Shown in pieces: positions 40,749-49,776 of a stretch of DNA of 64,000 nt. Below the pieces are notes generated by a model. The model was not told the origin of the DNA. It searched no databases and was given only the letters and a program-made list of their open reading frames with translations. Location of the stretch: NCBI RefSeq assembly GCF_001422645.1, contig NZ_LMLR01000014.1, forward strand, positions 1 to 64,000. The letters are read 5' to 3'. The DNA is from Arthrobacter sp. Leaf69. Lineage in GTDB: Bacteria > Actinomycetota > Actinomycetes > Actinomycetales > Micrococcaceae. Numbering within the stretch: the stretch's first letter is position 1; each line of letters starts with the position of its first letter. Position numbers and translations under genes: made by a program.

Positions 40749-41018
40749 ATGGGCTTTCTAGGCTGGATCATTCTCGGACTCATAGTAGGTGCAATAGTTA
40801 AGGCAGTCATGCCTGGCAGGGTCGGAGGCGGCTGGGTGACCAGCCTCGTGCTCGGTGTTGTCGGCGCAGTTGTTGGCGGCTGGATCGGCGACCTCCTGTT
40901 TGGCGGCGGCACGATGGAATTCTGGAATCTCGGTTCCTGGCTCCTGGCCATCGTCGGCGGCCTGGTGGTAGCCCTTGCCTACGGCGCCATCACGGGACGC
41001 AATAAGACCACGAGTTAA
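40749..41018 (+). CDS. GlsB/YeaQ/YmgE-family stress membrane protein
   Basis: 89 residues with three glycine-rich membrane helices (GFLGWIILGLIVGAIVK; SLVLGVVGAVVGGWIG; LLAIVGGLVVALAYGAI) and the family glycine zipper. Proteins of this family are induced by general stress, but the biochemistry is unknown. A strong GGAGGAG ribosome site at 40740-40746 fixes the start; the open frame upstream is not used. It ends at a textbook terminator. Confidence 0.92.
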   Translation: MGFLGWIILGLIVGAIVKAVMPGRVGGGWVTSLVLGVVGAVVGGWIGDLLFGGGTMEFWNLGSWLLAIVGGLVVALAYGAITGRNKTTS

Positions 41019-41030
41019 TCGCTGATTTAC

Positions 41031-41077
41031 GACGGCGGGAGCCCACCTTTCGGTGGACCCCCGCCGTATTTTTTTCC
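41031..41077 (+). terminator. Terminator of the GlsB-like gene
   Basis: Nested stem CGGCGGG...CCCGCCG with an inner CCACC-TTTC-GGTGG, followed by TATTTTTTT. Best intrinsic terminator in the window. Confidence 0.9.
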
Positions 41078-41118
41078 CCTCGCCGGGACGACGGCGGGCG
41101 ACCGGGGCGGAGCACGGC

Positions 41119-41739
41119 ATGGGACTCATCCACATCGATCTGTTCACCACACTTGACGGCGTCGCGCAGGCGCCCGGCGGGCCGGACGAGGACACCGAGA
41201 ACGGGTTCGAGTTTGGCGGCTGGCAGGCGCCGCTCATCGACGAGCTGGTCGGCGGGCAGGTGACCTCCGGGATGGCGGGGATGGACGCACTGCTGCTCGG
41301 GCGCCGGACCTACGACATCTTCGCCGCGTACTGGCCGCACCAGGAGGAGGGTGCGGACGGGAGTATTGCGCGGCTGTTCAACCATCTCCCGAAATACGTG
41401 GCCTCACGACAATCGCGGAGCCTTGAGTGGGCCAACTCCACGCTGCTGGGTCCTGATCCCGGCGTCGCCGTCCGCGAACTGCGCGACCGGCACGCAAACA
41501 TCCATGTCATCGGCAGCCTCGACTTCGTGCAGACCCTGTTCACCGAACAGCTCTTCGATCGGCTCACCCTTTGGGTATACCCAATCCTCCTCGGCAGTGG
41601 CAAGAAGGTCTTCGCGGACGGGGTTGTTCCGACCAACCTCAGACTCATCGAGCCGGCCGTCACCTCGCCAAAAGGCGCGGTGATGCACCGTTACGCCATC
41701 GCCGACGGCGTACCTGGCGTGGGCGACATGTCGGCATAG
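41119..41739 (+). CDS. Dihydrofolate reductase-family (RibD C-terminal) protein
   Basis: 206 residues of the RibD_C/DHFR-like fold: opening IHIDLFTTLDGVAQAPGG, MDALLLGRRTYDIFAAYWP (NADPH loop), GSLDFVQTLFTEQLFDRLTLWVYP and VFADG. Likely an NADPH reductase of unknown substrate rather than folate-specific. ATG 41119 with GGAG six bases upstream. Stands alone. Confidence 0.85.
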   Translation: MGLIHIDLFTTLDGVAQAPGGPDEDTENGFEFGGWQAPLIDELVGGQVTSGMAGMDALLLGRRTYDIFAAYWPHQEEGADGSIARLFNHLPKYVASRQSRSLEWANSTLLGPDPGVAVRELRDRHANIHVIGSLDFVQTLFTEQLFDRLTLWVYPILLGSGKKVFADGVVPTNLRLIEPAVTSPKGAVMHRYAIADGVPGVGDMSA

Positions 41740-41795
41740 GCCTGCTCGTCCAGGGCGGGAGGCCTGCCGCCCCCGGCCCCGGCTAGCGCGACCGG

Positions 41796-42719
41796 TTAGG
41801 AGTCGCTCCTTGGCTGCGGGGTTCCGCCGTCCTGCTGCGAGCGGGCGCTGGCATAGAGGCAGACCGTCGCCGCGGTCCCCAGGTTGAGGCTTTCAGCTGC
41901 CCCGTACACGGGCACGGCCACCCGGTGATCGGCCAGGGCCAGCTCTTCTTCGGAGAGGCCCTGGGCTTCGTTGCCGAAGAGCCACGCCGTGGGGCTCTCG
42001 AGGGCGTACTCCGAAACGGATGAGGCGGCACCGAGGCGTCGGGCCGCGTTCTGGTCCTGCAACTGGTCGAGGTTCAGCTGGCCCTGGCCGTCCGCGGCGA
42101 GGACGCCTATTCCGCGGTCCTTGCACCGAGCCGCCACTTCCCCGACGTCGGCGCCGAGCACCACGGGCAGGTGGAAGATGGATCCGGCCGTCGACCGGAC
42201 GGCCTTGGGGTTGTAGATGTCCACGCTGGACGCGGTCAGGACGACGGCGTCCGCGCCCGCCGCGTCGGCTGCACGCAGGACGGTGCCGGCGTTGCCGGGG
42301 TCCCGGACCTCGCACAGCACGGCAACCAGCCGCGGGCCGGCCCCGAGCACCTGATCGAGGCTCACGTCCAGGAACCCGCAGACGGCGAGAATTCCCTGAG
42401 GGGTGACCGTGTCCGCCATCGCGGCGAGCACTTCGTCGGTGGCGAGGTAGGCAGTGGTGCCCTCCGCGAGCGTCTCCAGGTCCGGGTGCCGGTCCAGGCA
42501 GGACTCGCTCGCGTAGACCTCGTAGACGATGCCGGGCTCCCCCGCCGCAATCCGCTTTTGGTGCAGGACAAGGGCTTCACGGACCGCCTGCGGTCCCTCC
42601 GCCAGAAACTCGCGGCGCTTTAAACGGGCCGGGCGCCCGGCAAGTTGCGCCACCTTCCTGACCCGATCAGCTCGGGGATTGGAGAGTGGAACATCTTGCG
42701 GGCGCCCGGTTTCGTTCAT
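41796..42719 (-). CDS. SpoU/TrmH-family RNA methyltransferase
   Basis: 307 residues: N-terminal RNA-binding L30e-like domain (about 20-125), then a SPOUT methyltransferase with VLCEVRDPGNAGTVLRAADAAG (motif 1), AWLFGNEAQGLSEEE (motif 2) and ESLNLGTAATVCLY (motif 3), forming the knot that binds SAM. Probable 2'-O-ribose methyltransferase of rRNA. It follows rplT as tsnR does in M. tuberculosis. TAAGGT (42726-42731) is six bases before the ATG, so leaderless initiation is likely and the gene need not depend on the rplT transcript. Confidence 0.92.
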   Translation of the reverse strand: MNETGRPQDVPLSNPRADRVRKVAQLAGRPARLKRREFLAEGPQAVREALVLHQKRIAAGEPGIVYEVYASESCLDRHPDLETLAEGTTAYLATDEVLAAMADTVTPQGILAVCGFLDVSLDQVLGAGPRLVAVLCEVRDPGNAGTVLRAADAAGADAVVLTASSVDIYNPKAVRSTAGSIFHLPVVLGADVGEVAARCKDRGIGVLAADGQGQLNLDQLQDQNAARRLGAASSVSEYALESPTAWLFGNEAQGLSEEELALADHRVAVPVYGAAESLNLGTAATVCLYASARSQQDGGTPQPRSDS

Positions 42720-42782
42720 ATAAGAACCTTAGTGGCTTTTGCGGCCGGTTCTTGAACGGGGTGTTCCTGAACTAATTCAGTA

Positions 42783-43262
42783 CTACTCAGCAGCCTCGTC
42801 AGCGGCGGCCTTCTTGGCAGCAGGCTTCTTGGCGGCGGCCTTCTTGGCAGCAGGCTTCTTGGCGGCCGGTGCAGCCTCAGCCTGGACGGCCGGAGCGGAC
42901 GTGTCGGCGGGCAGGGCATCCTTGGCGATCTTGACCAGCGCGGCGAAGGCGTTGGCATCGGAAACGGCAAGCTCGGCCAGCATACGGCGGTCAACCTCGA
43001 CCTCAGCGGCCTTGAGGCCCTGGATCAGACGGTTGTAGGTCAGGCCGTTGGCGCGGGAGGCCGCGTTGATGCGCTGGATCCACAGGCGGCGGAAGTCGCC
43101 CTTCTTCTTCTTGCGGTCACCGTAGCTGTACACAAACGAGTGCAGCAGCTGCTCTTTGGCCTTGCGGTACAGGCGTGAACGCTGTCCACGGTAGCCCTTG
43201 GCGCGCTCAAGGATAACCCGGCGCTTCTTGTGGGCGTTGACCGCCCTCTTCACACGTGCCAC
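42783..43262 (-). CDS. rplT: 50S ribosomal protein L20 with long tail
   Basis: 159 residues. The core (1-118) has the L20 signature [17 protein letters not shown] and [16 protein letters not shown]. After it comes about 40 residues of Ala-, Lys- and Pro-rich repeats ([14 protein letters not shown]), not part of ordinary L20, which ends near 120. The tail is histone-H1-like and may bind RNA; it ends acidic. GTG at 43262 with AAGGAG seven bases upstream; an open frame further upstream is not used. L20 is an early assembly protein of the 50S subunit. Confidence 0.96.
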   Translation of the reverse strand: MARVKRAVNAHKKRRVILERAKGYRGQRSRLYRKAKEQLLHSFVYSYGDRKKKKGDFRRLWIQRINAASRANGLTYNRLIQGLKAAEVEVDRRMLAELAVSDANAFAALVKIAKDALPADTSAPAVQAEAAPAAKKPAAKKAAAKKPAAKKAAADEAAE

Positions 43263-43380
43263 GTGCGTACTCCTTCGAAAATCTGATCCCAAGCATCTAC
43301 TGCCGGAAGAACCGGCTGGCCTGAGAAGCCTTTTTGGTAGTTGACAGCTGCCAGGCGGCAACAGTCAGAGAACTTGGAAC

Positions 43381-43575
43381 TTAGATGCCGAGCATCTTCC
43401 GGATGACCTTGGCGTCGCCCTTGAAGACGATCTTGTCGCCGGCGAGGCGGCGGGTCAGCCTGGAGGACTTGTGCTCGAGGTAGTGGCGGCGGTTGGCCTG
43501 CTGGCGGCGCAGCTTGCCGCTGCCGGTCAGCTTGAAGCGCTTCTTAGCACCACTGTGGGTCTTCATCTTCGGCAT
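43381..43575 (-). CDS. rpmI: 50S ribosomal protein L35
   Basis: 64 residues; [20 protein letters not shown] and [12 protein letters not shown] are standard. Middle gene of the infC-rpmI-rplT operon. ATG at 43575 with a GGAG-containing leader. Gaps of about 115 bases separate it from both neighbours, and neither holds another gene. Confidence 0.97.
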   Translation of the reverse strand: MPKMKTHSGAKKRFKLTGSGKLRRQQANRRHYLEHKSSRLTRRLAGDKIVFKGDAKVIRKMLGI

Positions 43576-43690
43576 GGGAACCGATCTCCTTACGTATCCG
43601 CAGACAGGGTCTGCAGTCTTTCGTGCAGCCGCCCCTGCGGGCGGCGTGCTGGTTGCTTGCTGCCGGACATTGCTGTCCGGCAGCCCTGAA

Positions 43691-44803
43691 CTAGTTGGTC
43701 TTCTTGGTGCCCGGCTTGGCAGCGGCTTTCGGGGCAGCCGGCCGCGCAGCAGGCTTCGGCGCCGCAGGACGCGGGACCGGCTTCGGAGCAGCAACCGGCT
43801 TCGGTGCTGCCGCCGGGGCGGCCTTTTCAGCCTCGGGAGCCTTTGCGGCTTCCGGAGCCTTGGCGGCGGCCTTGGGTGCTGCGGGCGCCTTGGCGACCGC
43901 CGGCTTGGCAGCAGCCTTCGGGGCAGCCTTGGGAGCCTTGGCGGCCTCCTGCTTCGGGGCTGCCTTGGCGGACTCCGTCTCGGCCGGTGCTTCCGCGACC
44001 TTGGCCTCGGCGGCCGGGGCCTCCGTGGCTTCAGCCTTGTCGGCCTCGACCTTTTCGGCCGGGGCCTCCACAACGGCGGCTTCCGCAGCGGGAGCTTCCG
44101 TCGCGGTTACCTCAGCCTCGGGCGCCTCGGTCCGGACCTGGTAGCCCTCCGGCAGCAGATCGGCGAGCGACTGCGTCAGCGGCGCCTCGGGGCCGGACGT
44201 GTCAACGCGGCCTCCCTCCGAAGCCTTGGCTTCGTTCTCGGCTTTGGCTTCCGCACGCTGCGATGCGCGGCGGGCCTCTGCCTTGGCTTCGGCCTTGTTC
44301 TTCAGGGGACCTACGACCATGACCATGTTGCGGCCATCGATGCGCGGGCTGGACTCCACGACGCCGACTTCGGCCACGTCGTCCGCAAAGCGCTGGAGCA
44401 GACGGATGCCCATCTCGGGGCGCTGCTGCTCACGGCCGCGGAACTGGATCATGGCCTTGACCTTGTCACCGGCACCGAGGAAGCGGAGCGCGTGGCCGCG
44501 CTTCGTCTCGTAGTCATGGGTGTCGATCTTCAGGCGGAAGCGGATTTCCTTCAGGACCGTGTTGGTCTGGTTCTTCCGGGCTTCGCGTGCCTTGACCGCG
44601 GCTTCGTACTTGTACTTGCCGAAGTCCATCAGCTTGCACACCGGAGGCTTGGCCTGCGGTGCAACTTCAACGAGATCAAGATCGGACTCGGCAGCCAAAC
44701 GCAGGGCATCCTCGATACGGACAACGCCTACTTGCTCGCCTGCAGGGCCGACCAGCCGCACCTCGGGGACGCGGATACGCTCATTGATTCTTGGCTCGCT
44801 AAT
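43691..44803 (-). CDS. infC: Translation initiation factor IF-3 with long tail
   Basis: Starts at ATT (44803) with AGGAG seven bases before it; a non-standard start codon is the hallmark of infC, where IF-3 discriminates against it and so limits its own synthesis. Core about 172 residues: [52 protein letters not shown] and [10 protein letters not shown]. The remaining 198 residues are Ala/Glu- then Ala/Pro/Lys-rich ([14 protein letters not shown]) with no fold visible; normal IF-3 is about 180. First gene of the infC-rpmI-rplT operon. The open frame upstream of ATT is not used. Confidence 0.95.
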   Translation of the reverse strand: MSEPRINERIRVPEVRLVGPAGEQVGVVRIEDALRLAAESDLDLVEVAPQAKPPVCKLMDFGKYKYEAAVKAREARKNQTNTVLKEIRFRLKIDTHDYETKRGHALRFLGAGDKVKAMIQFRGREQQRPEMGIRLLQRFADDVAEVGVVESSPRIDGRNMVMVVGPLKNKAEAKAEARRASQRAEAKAENEAKASEGGRVDTSGPEAPLTQSLADLLPEGYQVRTEAPEAEVTATEAPAAEAAVVEAPAEKVEADKAEATEAPAAEAKVAEAPAETESAKAAPKQEAAKAPKAAPKAAAKPAVAKAPAAPKAAAKAPEAAKAPEAEKAAPAAAPKPVAAPKPVPRPAAPKPAARPAAPKAAAKPGTKKTN

Positions 44804-44839
44804 GTTAAAGCTCCTGTGTTCGTGAGGGGTATTCCACCG

Positions 44840-44881
44840 GCAAAAAGAGAAGGCCCCCAATTGCCGGAGCAATCGAAGGCC
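44840..44881 (-). terminator. Attenuator in the infC leader
   Basis: On the minus strand, 13 paired positions (with a few G-U) join 44869-44881 to 44852-44864 around a TCCG loop, followed by TTCTCTTTTTG at 44840-44851. It stands about 40 bases before the ATT start in the mRNA leader and should stop most transcripts unless overridden, consistent with attenuation of ribosomal-protein operons. Confidence 0.7.
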
Positions 44882-45217
44882 TCGAAGATCGGAGCTGCCT
44901 GCCTCGGGTGAGGCGGCATGCATCCCGCCAGGCTGACGCCCGGGAGAATGCCCGACCAGATACCCGGCAACCTTGCTTCTTGCGAAGCTTCCCGAAGGAG
45001 AGCGGCTGACGCGGGTGGGAGAGAACTCCGCTTGCAAACTGAAAATCGATTCTACAGAAGAAATCCCGTCCGGCGCACCTACATGACGGGCATGTTGGTT
45101 GCTGACGGGTTCCGGCTGCTATGTCGCTGCAGGACTACTGAGTCACAGTGGAACTTGTGTCTAAGTGGTGCTGAGCGAAATAACGACAATCAGTCGGTCT
45201 GTGACAAGCTTACCAGC
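44882..45217 (-). promoter_or_regulatory. Upstream leader and promoter region of infC
   Basis: About 330 bases without a recognisable gene. A TAGAAT hexamer (45049-45054 on the minus strand) could be the infC -10, leaving a leader of about 240 bases that includes further GC-rich stems near 44890-44950. No clear -35 is seen. The same region must also contain the promoter of the plus-strand DUF1844 gene. A leader with L20- or IF-3-dependent folding is possible. Confidence 0.4.
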
Positions 45218-45604
45218 ATGAGCACTTCAGACAGTAATTCACACGTTTACGAGCCCGCCGGCGCCCAGGGCGACGTCTCACAGCAGATCCGCGACATCTC
45301 CGAGGTGCCCGCGATCGAGGTCATCACCACCGCCGCCGTGCACCTTATGAGTGCCGCGGCCGTGAAGCTTGGCCTTGCCGCCGAGGAGAACGCCGAGGAG
45401 CTCAAGGACCTGGACGAGGCCCGCAAGCTGATCACGGCCCTGGCGGGGCTGGTCACCGCCGCGGCGCCGGAGATCGGTTCCCAGCACGCCGGACCGTTGC
45501 GCGACGGACTGCGGTCCCTGCAGCTGGCCTTCCGCGAGGAGTCCATCATTCCGGACGCGCCGGGCAAGGGCCCGGGCGAGAAGTACACCGGCCCGGTGAA
45601 CTAG
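45218..45604 (+). CDS. DUF1844 family protein
   Basis: 128 residues. Core IEVITTAAVHLMSAAAVKLGLAAE followed by DLDEARKLITALAGL, the helical pattern of DUF1844, a small family often found next to infC. Function unknown. No ribosome site is visible before the ATG at 45218, so leaderless translation is possible. Divergent from infC, convergent with an MFS gene across a strong hairpin. Confidence 0.85.
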   Translation: MSTSDSNSHVYEPAGAQGDVSQQIRDISEVPAIEVITTAAVHLMSAAAVKLGLAAEENAEELKDLDEARKLITALAGLVTAAAPEIGSQHAGPLRDGLRSLQLAFREESIIPDAPGKGPGEKYTGPVN

Positions 45605-45625
45605 GCATCCACAGTTACAAAACAC

Positions 45626-45662
45626 CGGCGGCGGGCGGACCACATCGGTCCGCCCGCCGCCG
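45626..45662. terminator. Bidirectional terminator
   Basis: A perfect 15-base stem (45626-45640 with 45648-45662) around loop CACATCG between convergent genes. Confidence 0.7.
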
Positions 45663-45705
45663 TCGTTAACGCCTTGTACGGTGCCGCATGCTTCGTTGCG
45701 GCCGG

Positions 45706-47064
45706 TCAGGCGGCGGCGAGTCGCAGCCTGCGGTGGCGCTGCAGCACGAGCCCCAGGAGGCACAGCACGACGCCGCCCAACCCCACGGCGACGAACCCGG
45801 CCCAGGGGCCGACGCCGTCGATGAACACGCCGGCGAGAGGCGCGCCGAGGGCCACACCGCCGGTGAGTGCCGAGCCGTACCAGCCCATCGCCTCGCCGCG
45901 GCGGCGCTCGTCGACGAGTTCCGCAACCTTCTCCGAGGCTGCCGACAGCACAGGTGCGCACAACAGGCCCGGCAGCAGCGAGAGCAGGCACAGGGTCCAG
46001 GTGTCCTGCGCGAACGCCATCGGAATGGTCAGCGCGGACATCCCCAGCAGCAGCAGGATCGGTGAGATGGGCCGGTGCATGGCGCCGTAGATGAGGCCGC
46101 CCACCACCGAGGCTGCGCACCAGAACAGGAACACCAGCCCGATCTCGGCCTGGTGGCCGCCGGATTCGAGGGCGGCCACAATCCCGACGTCGGTGCCGCT
46201 GAGGACCATGCCGGCCCCGGCGGCGACGGCGAAGACGGCCGCCACGGCGGAGGTGAACCAGGCGAAGTTGTGGGCGACTTTGTGCCGCAGCCCGGCCCGT
46301 TCCTGGCGCCTTTCGCCGGCGGCCGCCAGCGGGGCGAACTCGGCGGCGGCTTCCTGCAGGTGGGCCGGGGCGGCGGCTACGACGGCGACCTCGGCGCCTT
46401 CCTGCTGGCCGGCCTCGAACGCTGCCTCGGATTCGGCATCGGCCACTGTGTCGGCCGCTGTATTGGCCCCAAGGACAGGTTCGGCGCTGCGGGTCGGCGG
46501 GTTGAACCACATGAGGAACAGCCCGGCTACCGACGTCGCGATGCCGATGATGGTCAGCCCCAGGACGGAGAAACCGGCGGTGGCGACAAGGGCGCCGGCC
46601 GCGGGACCGATCATAAAGACCAGTTCGGTGGAGATGGCGTCAAGGGCGAAGGCGGTGCGCCGCTGCTCCCCCGTCGCGAGGACGCCAAGGGACTGGCGCA
46701 CAACGCTGAAGATCGGCAGCGTCAGCAGGCCGCCCACAAACACCAGCGGAAGCAGGACTTCGTAGGACACATGCGGCACAACGGACCAGATGACGGCCTC
46801 GGCAATGACCGACGGTATGAGTGCCCGCCGCAGGCCCACGGTGTCGACCCGCCGCCCGCGCCACGGCGCCCCGACAGCGATGCCGATGGTCATCACGGCG
46901 GCCGCGGCGCCGGCGGCGGCGTAGCCCTGGCCGAGCGTCAGGACGATGTGCAGGGTCAGCAGGACCCCGGCCGCAGAGTGCGGTACGCGGGCAACCATCC
47001 CGACCAGCAGGAGCCGCCTGATCGGCCGGACGGCCAGCAGTTCCCGGTAAAGCGCGAAGTTCAC
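45706..47064 (-). CDS. MFS transporter
   Basis: 452 residues, twelve predicted helices. A central cytoplasmic loop (about 200-260) is long and Ala/Glu-rich. Pattern is that of general MFS exporters (helix 1 RRLLLVGMVARVPHSAAGVLL). Substrate unknown. GTG at 47064 with AAGGAAA eight bases upstream; a longer frame upstream lacks one. Follows the SseB-like gene by 62 bases on the same strand. Confidence 0.85.
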   Translation of the reverse strand: MNFALYRELLAVRPIRRLLLVGMVARVPHSAAGVLLTLHIVLTLGQGYAAAGAAAAVMTIGIAVGAPWRGRRVDTVGLRRALIPSVIAEAVIWSVVPHVSYEVLLPLVFVGGLLTLPIFSVVRQSLGVLATGEQRRTAFALDAISTELVFMIGPAAGALVATAGFSVLGLTIIGIATSVAGLFLMWFNPPTRSAEPVLGANTAADTVADAESEAAFEAGQQEGAEVAVVAAAPAHLQEAAAEFAPLAAAGERRQERAGLRHKVAHNFAWFTSAVAAVFAVAAGAGMVLSGTDVGIVAALESGGHQAEIGLVFLFWCAASVVGGLIYGAMHRPISPILLLLGMSALTIPMAFAQDTWTLCLLSLLPGLLCAPVLSAASEKVAELVDERRRGEAMGWYGSALTGGVALGAPLAGVFIDGVGPWAGFVAVGLGGVVLCLLGLVLQRHRRLRLAAA

Positions 47065-47126
47065 GAAACAATTTCCTTCCGGTACTGCCCCCGGCAGCAC
47101 CCAGGATGTCCCCGGCTGGCCTTCAG

Positions 47127-48026
47127 CTACTGTGCTGCTCGCCGCAATTTGACCTCGATCGAGTCAACCCGCTCAGCAAATATTTCATTCCGTGCCCAGG
47201 CGCTGTTGAGGCCGGACACGATGGACTGGACGCCGGCGGCGTCGAGTCCGTCTTCAAGGTAGAGCACCACCCGGAGCTCCGGGCCGGAGCCCCCGCCCGG
47301 AAGCTGCCGTCCATCGGCCGCCACCGCGGCAACTCCACCGCCCGGATGAATTTCAACACGGCGGACCGCGGGAAAGCCAACCACGCTCTCGCCGAGGTGG
47401 CGGGCGAGCTCGGGATCCGCATACGACGGCGTCCAGTCCCGCTGCTGCGCGAGGGCCCAGACCGCGGGCCGGCGCACGACGAAAGTGACAGTGGATCCCG
47501 GGTCCAGCACAAGCAGTTCCGCGCCCTCAGCCACGGCGGAGAGCGCCGCGCGGGCAGCGTAGACGGCCACCGGGCGGGCCTCGGGGTGCCAGGCCTTGAG
47601 GGAAGCTGCGGAGGTGAACACGGGCATCGCGGTCCGGCCGTCCGGGGCCTTGAGCGTTACAAGGGCCATGTCGGCCTGTTTGTCGGAATGCAGGCCGCCG
47701 GCGCCTTCGCCTTCCTCGGCGAGCGTGGCCAGGATCGGCACAAAGACCCGTGCCGTGGCCAGCGAAGCGACCACCGCGGCCTCATCGCCGGTGCCGGCCC
47801 CGAGTCCCGCCAGCGCCACAACGTAACCGGCGTCCGCCGCGCCGTCGTCGTCCTCGAAATTGTGGATCGTGGCGTCCTCGCCGGCCAGGCTGCGGCCCGC
47901 CCAGGGCCGGCCCGCCGAGTCGGTCGCTCCGCCGGCGCCGGCCAGGGCCGCCGCAATGTGCCCGGGCAACGGGCGTGAAGGGGCGGAATTCTCAGGTGCG
48001 TTGAAGCCCGCGGGCCGCTGCTCCAT
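47127..48026 (-). CDS. SseB-family protein
   Basis: 299 residues with the SseB N-terminal domain: ALVTLKAPDGRTAMPVFTSAASLKAWHPEARPV around 120-152, then LLVLDPGSTVTFVVRRPAV, and a C-terminal half of the enhanced serine sensitivity type. In Actinobacteria the gene is common next to hisA/priA; function is unknown. Starts 12 bases after priA's stop, so it belongs to the his operon transcript. Confidence 0.82.
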   Translation of the reverse strand: MEQRPAGFNAPENSAPSRPLPGHIAAALAGAGGATDSAGRPWAGRSLAGEDATIHNFEDDDGAADAGYVVALAGLGAGTGDEAAVVASLATARVFVPILATLAEEGEGAGGLHSDKQADMALVTLKAPDGRTAMPVFTSAASLKAWHPEARPVAVYAARAALSAVAEGAELLVLDPGSTVTFVVRRPAVWALAQQRDWTPSYADPELARHLGESVVGFPAVRRVEIHPGGGVAAVAADGRQLPGGGSGPELRVVLYLEDGLDAAGVQSIVSGLNSAWARNEIFAERVDSIEVKLRRAAQ

Positions 48027-48038
48027 GCTGCGGACCCG

Positions 48039-48785
48039 CTAGCGGCGGCCGGCGGCGTCGAGGGCCTCGGGCAGCGTGAAGTTGCCGTTGTAGAGGGCCT
48101 TGCCGACGATGGCGCCTTCCACGCCGAGCGGCACGAGGGAGCGCAGGACCAGCAGGTCCTCCAGGCTGGAGATCCCGCCGGAGGCCACCACGGGCTTGCC
48201 GGTCTTTTCCACCATCTGGCGCAGCAGCTCGACGTTGGGTCCTTGGAGGGTGCCGTCCTTGGTGACGTCGGTGACGACGTAGCGAGCGCAGCCGGCCTCT
48301 TCGAGGCGTCCGAGGACCTCCCAGAGGTCGCCGCCTTCCTTGGTCCACCCGCGGCCGGCGAGGGTGGTGCCGCGGACGTCCAGCCCGACGGCGATCTTGT
48401 CGCCGAAGCGCTCGATCACCCGCGCAGTCCATTCGGGGTTCTCCAGTGCCGCGGTGCCCAGGTTCACGCGGGCGACGCCCAGCCCGAGGGCCTTCTCGAG
48501 GGACTCGTCGTCGCGCAGGCCGCCGGAGAGCTCCACCTTGATGTCGAGCCGGCCCACCACTTCGCGGAGCAGTTCGGCGTTGGAGCCCCTGCCAAAGGCG
48601 GCGTCGAGGTCGACGAGGTGGACCCATTCAGCCCCCTGCTGCTGCCAGTTGAGCGCGGCTTCCAGCGGCGTGCCGTAGCTCGTCTCGCTGCCGGCCTCGC
48701 CCTGGACGAGGCGGACGGCCTGGCCGTTGACGACGTCGACGGCGGGCAGCAGCTCGAGCACGGGCAGCGGGGTTTCGGTGGTCAT
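48039..48785 (-). CDS. priA: Phosphoribosyl isomerase A (dual HisA/TrpF)
   Basis: TIM barrel, 248 residues. Actinobacterial PriA converts both ProFAR (histidine) and PRA (tryptophan) isomers. Aspartates 17 (LLPAVDVV) and 173 (VTDVTKDGT) are the base and acid of the HisA reaction, and the SGGLRDD and [10 protein letters not shown] phosphate loops are present. Dual use is expected because these bacteria usually lack a separate trpF; that cannot be tested in this window. Located downstream of hisH and a small membrane protein. Confidence 0.95.
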   Translation of the reverse strand: MTTETPLPVLELLPAVDVVNGQAVRLVQGEAGSETSYGTPLEAALNWQQQGAEWVHLVDLDAAFGRGSNAELLREVVGRLDIKVELSGGLRDDESLEKALGLGVARVNLGTAALENPEWTARVIERFGDKIAVGLDVRGTTLAGRGWTKEGGDLWEVLGRLEEAGCARYVVTDVTKDGTLQGPNVELLRQMVEKTGKPVVASGGISSLEDLLVLRSLVPLGVEGAIVGKALYNGNFTLPEALDAAGRR

Positions 48786-48837
48786 CGTGGATCCTCAGCT
48801 CTTCAGGGACGTCAGGTGGTCGGGGCGCCGCGGGCCG

Positions 48838-48996
48838 TCAGGCGGCAGGCAGGGTCAGGAGGTAGGCGGCCAGCAACGCCATCCCGGCCAGAACGTAAAA
48901 CACGGCCTGGACCCAGCGGGGGCTCTTCTGCTGGCGGAAGGACAACGCCCCGCCGACCAGCAGGCCGGCGAGCCCCATCAGCACGATGGACCACAT
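48838..48996 (-). CDS. 52-residue membrane protein between hisH and priA
   Basis: The ATG at 48996 follows directly on the hisH stop (TAGATG), and the frame stays open to TGA at 48838, leaving 52 bases before priA. Two hydrophobic segments, WSIVLMGLAGLLVGGALSF (2-20) and AVFYVLAGMALLAAYLL (31-47), are separated by a short basic loop (RQQKSPRW). Coupled to hisH translation and part of the his transcript. I do not recognise a family. Too small for routine gene calls, so it may be unannotated in relatives. Confidence 0.65.
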   Translation of the reverse strand: MWSIVLMGLAGLLVGGALSFRQQKSPRWVQAVFYVLAGMALLAAYLLTLPAA

Positions 48997-49776
48997 CTAG
49001 GCGGTCCCGTCCGGGCTGGTGTCGGAGGGCTTGCCCGCGGCGGCAGCGGATTCCGCAGGACGGGAACGGTCCCGGAGTCCCTGCACCCAGTTGCGCAGCA
49101 GGTGCGCCCCTGCGTCGCCGGACTTCTCAGGGTGGAACTGTGTGGCGCACAGCGGGCCGTTTTCCACGGCTGCGATGAACGGGGCCCCGTGCTCCGACCA
49201 GGTCACGAGGGGCGCGGTCATCCTCGGCTGGATGACGTCGAAATCCCACTGCTGCACGCCGTAGGAATGCACGAAGTAGAAGCGCTCGTCCTCGACGCCG
49301 GCGAAGAGCTTGGAGCCCTCCGGGACGGACACCGTGTTCCAGCCCATGTGCGGGACGACATCGGCGGGAAGGAGTTCCACCTTGCCGGGCCACTCCCCCA
49401 TGCCTTCGGCTTCGGTGCCGTGCTCGACGCCGGCCTCGAAAAGGACCTGGAGTCCCACGCAGATGGCCAGCACGGGGCGGCCCCCGGCGACGCGGCGTCC
49501 GATCATGCGGATGCCGTCCACGGCCTTGAGTTCGCGCATGACCGTTTCGAATGCGCCGACGCCCGGGACCACAAGTCCGTCGGCGTTGAGCACGTCCTCC
49601 GGCTTGGAGCTGAGGATCACCTCTGCACCGGCGCGTTCGAGGGCGCGGACGGCGGAGCGGACGTTGCCGGAGCCGTAGTCGAGGACCGTGACGGTGGGCT
49701 TTCCCTCGGGCGACACCGGCTTCCTGCCGGCGTCGGGGTTGAGGATGGCGCCGTCCTTGAGAACTTTGCCGGTCAC
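48997..49776 (-). CDS. hisH: Imidazole glycerol phosphate synthase glutaminase subunit
   Basis: Class I glutamine amidotransferase, 259 residues. Catalytic cysteine in [11 protein letters not shown], and histidine/glutamate in FHPEKSG near the C terminus. The oxyanion strand [10 protein letters not shown] is typical. GTG at 49776 overlaps the hisB stop. The C-terminal 30 residues are low-complexity. hisF is not in the window. Confidence 0.96.
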   Translation of the reverse strand: MTGKVLKDGAILNPDAGRKPVSPEGKPTVTVLDYGSGNVRSAVRALERAGAEVILSSKPEDVLNADGLVVPGVGAFETVMRELKAVDGIRMIGRRVAGGRPVLAICVGLQVLFEAGVEHGTEAEGMGEWPGKVELLPADVVPHMGWNTVSVPEGSKLFAGVEDERFYFVHSYGVQQWDFDVIQPRMTAPLVTWSEHGAPFIAAVENGPLCATQFHPEKSGDAGAHLLRNWVQGLRDRSRPAESAAAAGKPSDTSPDGTA

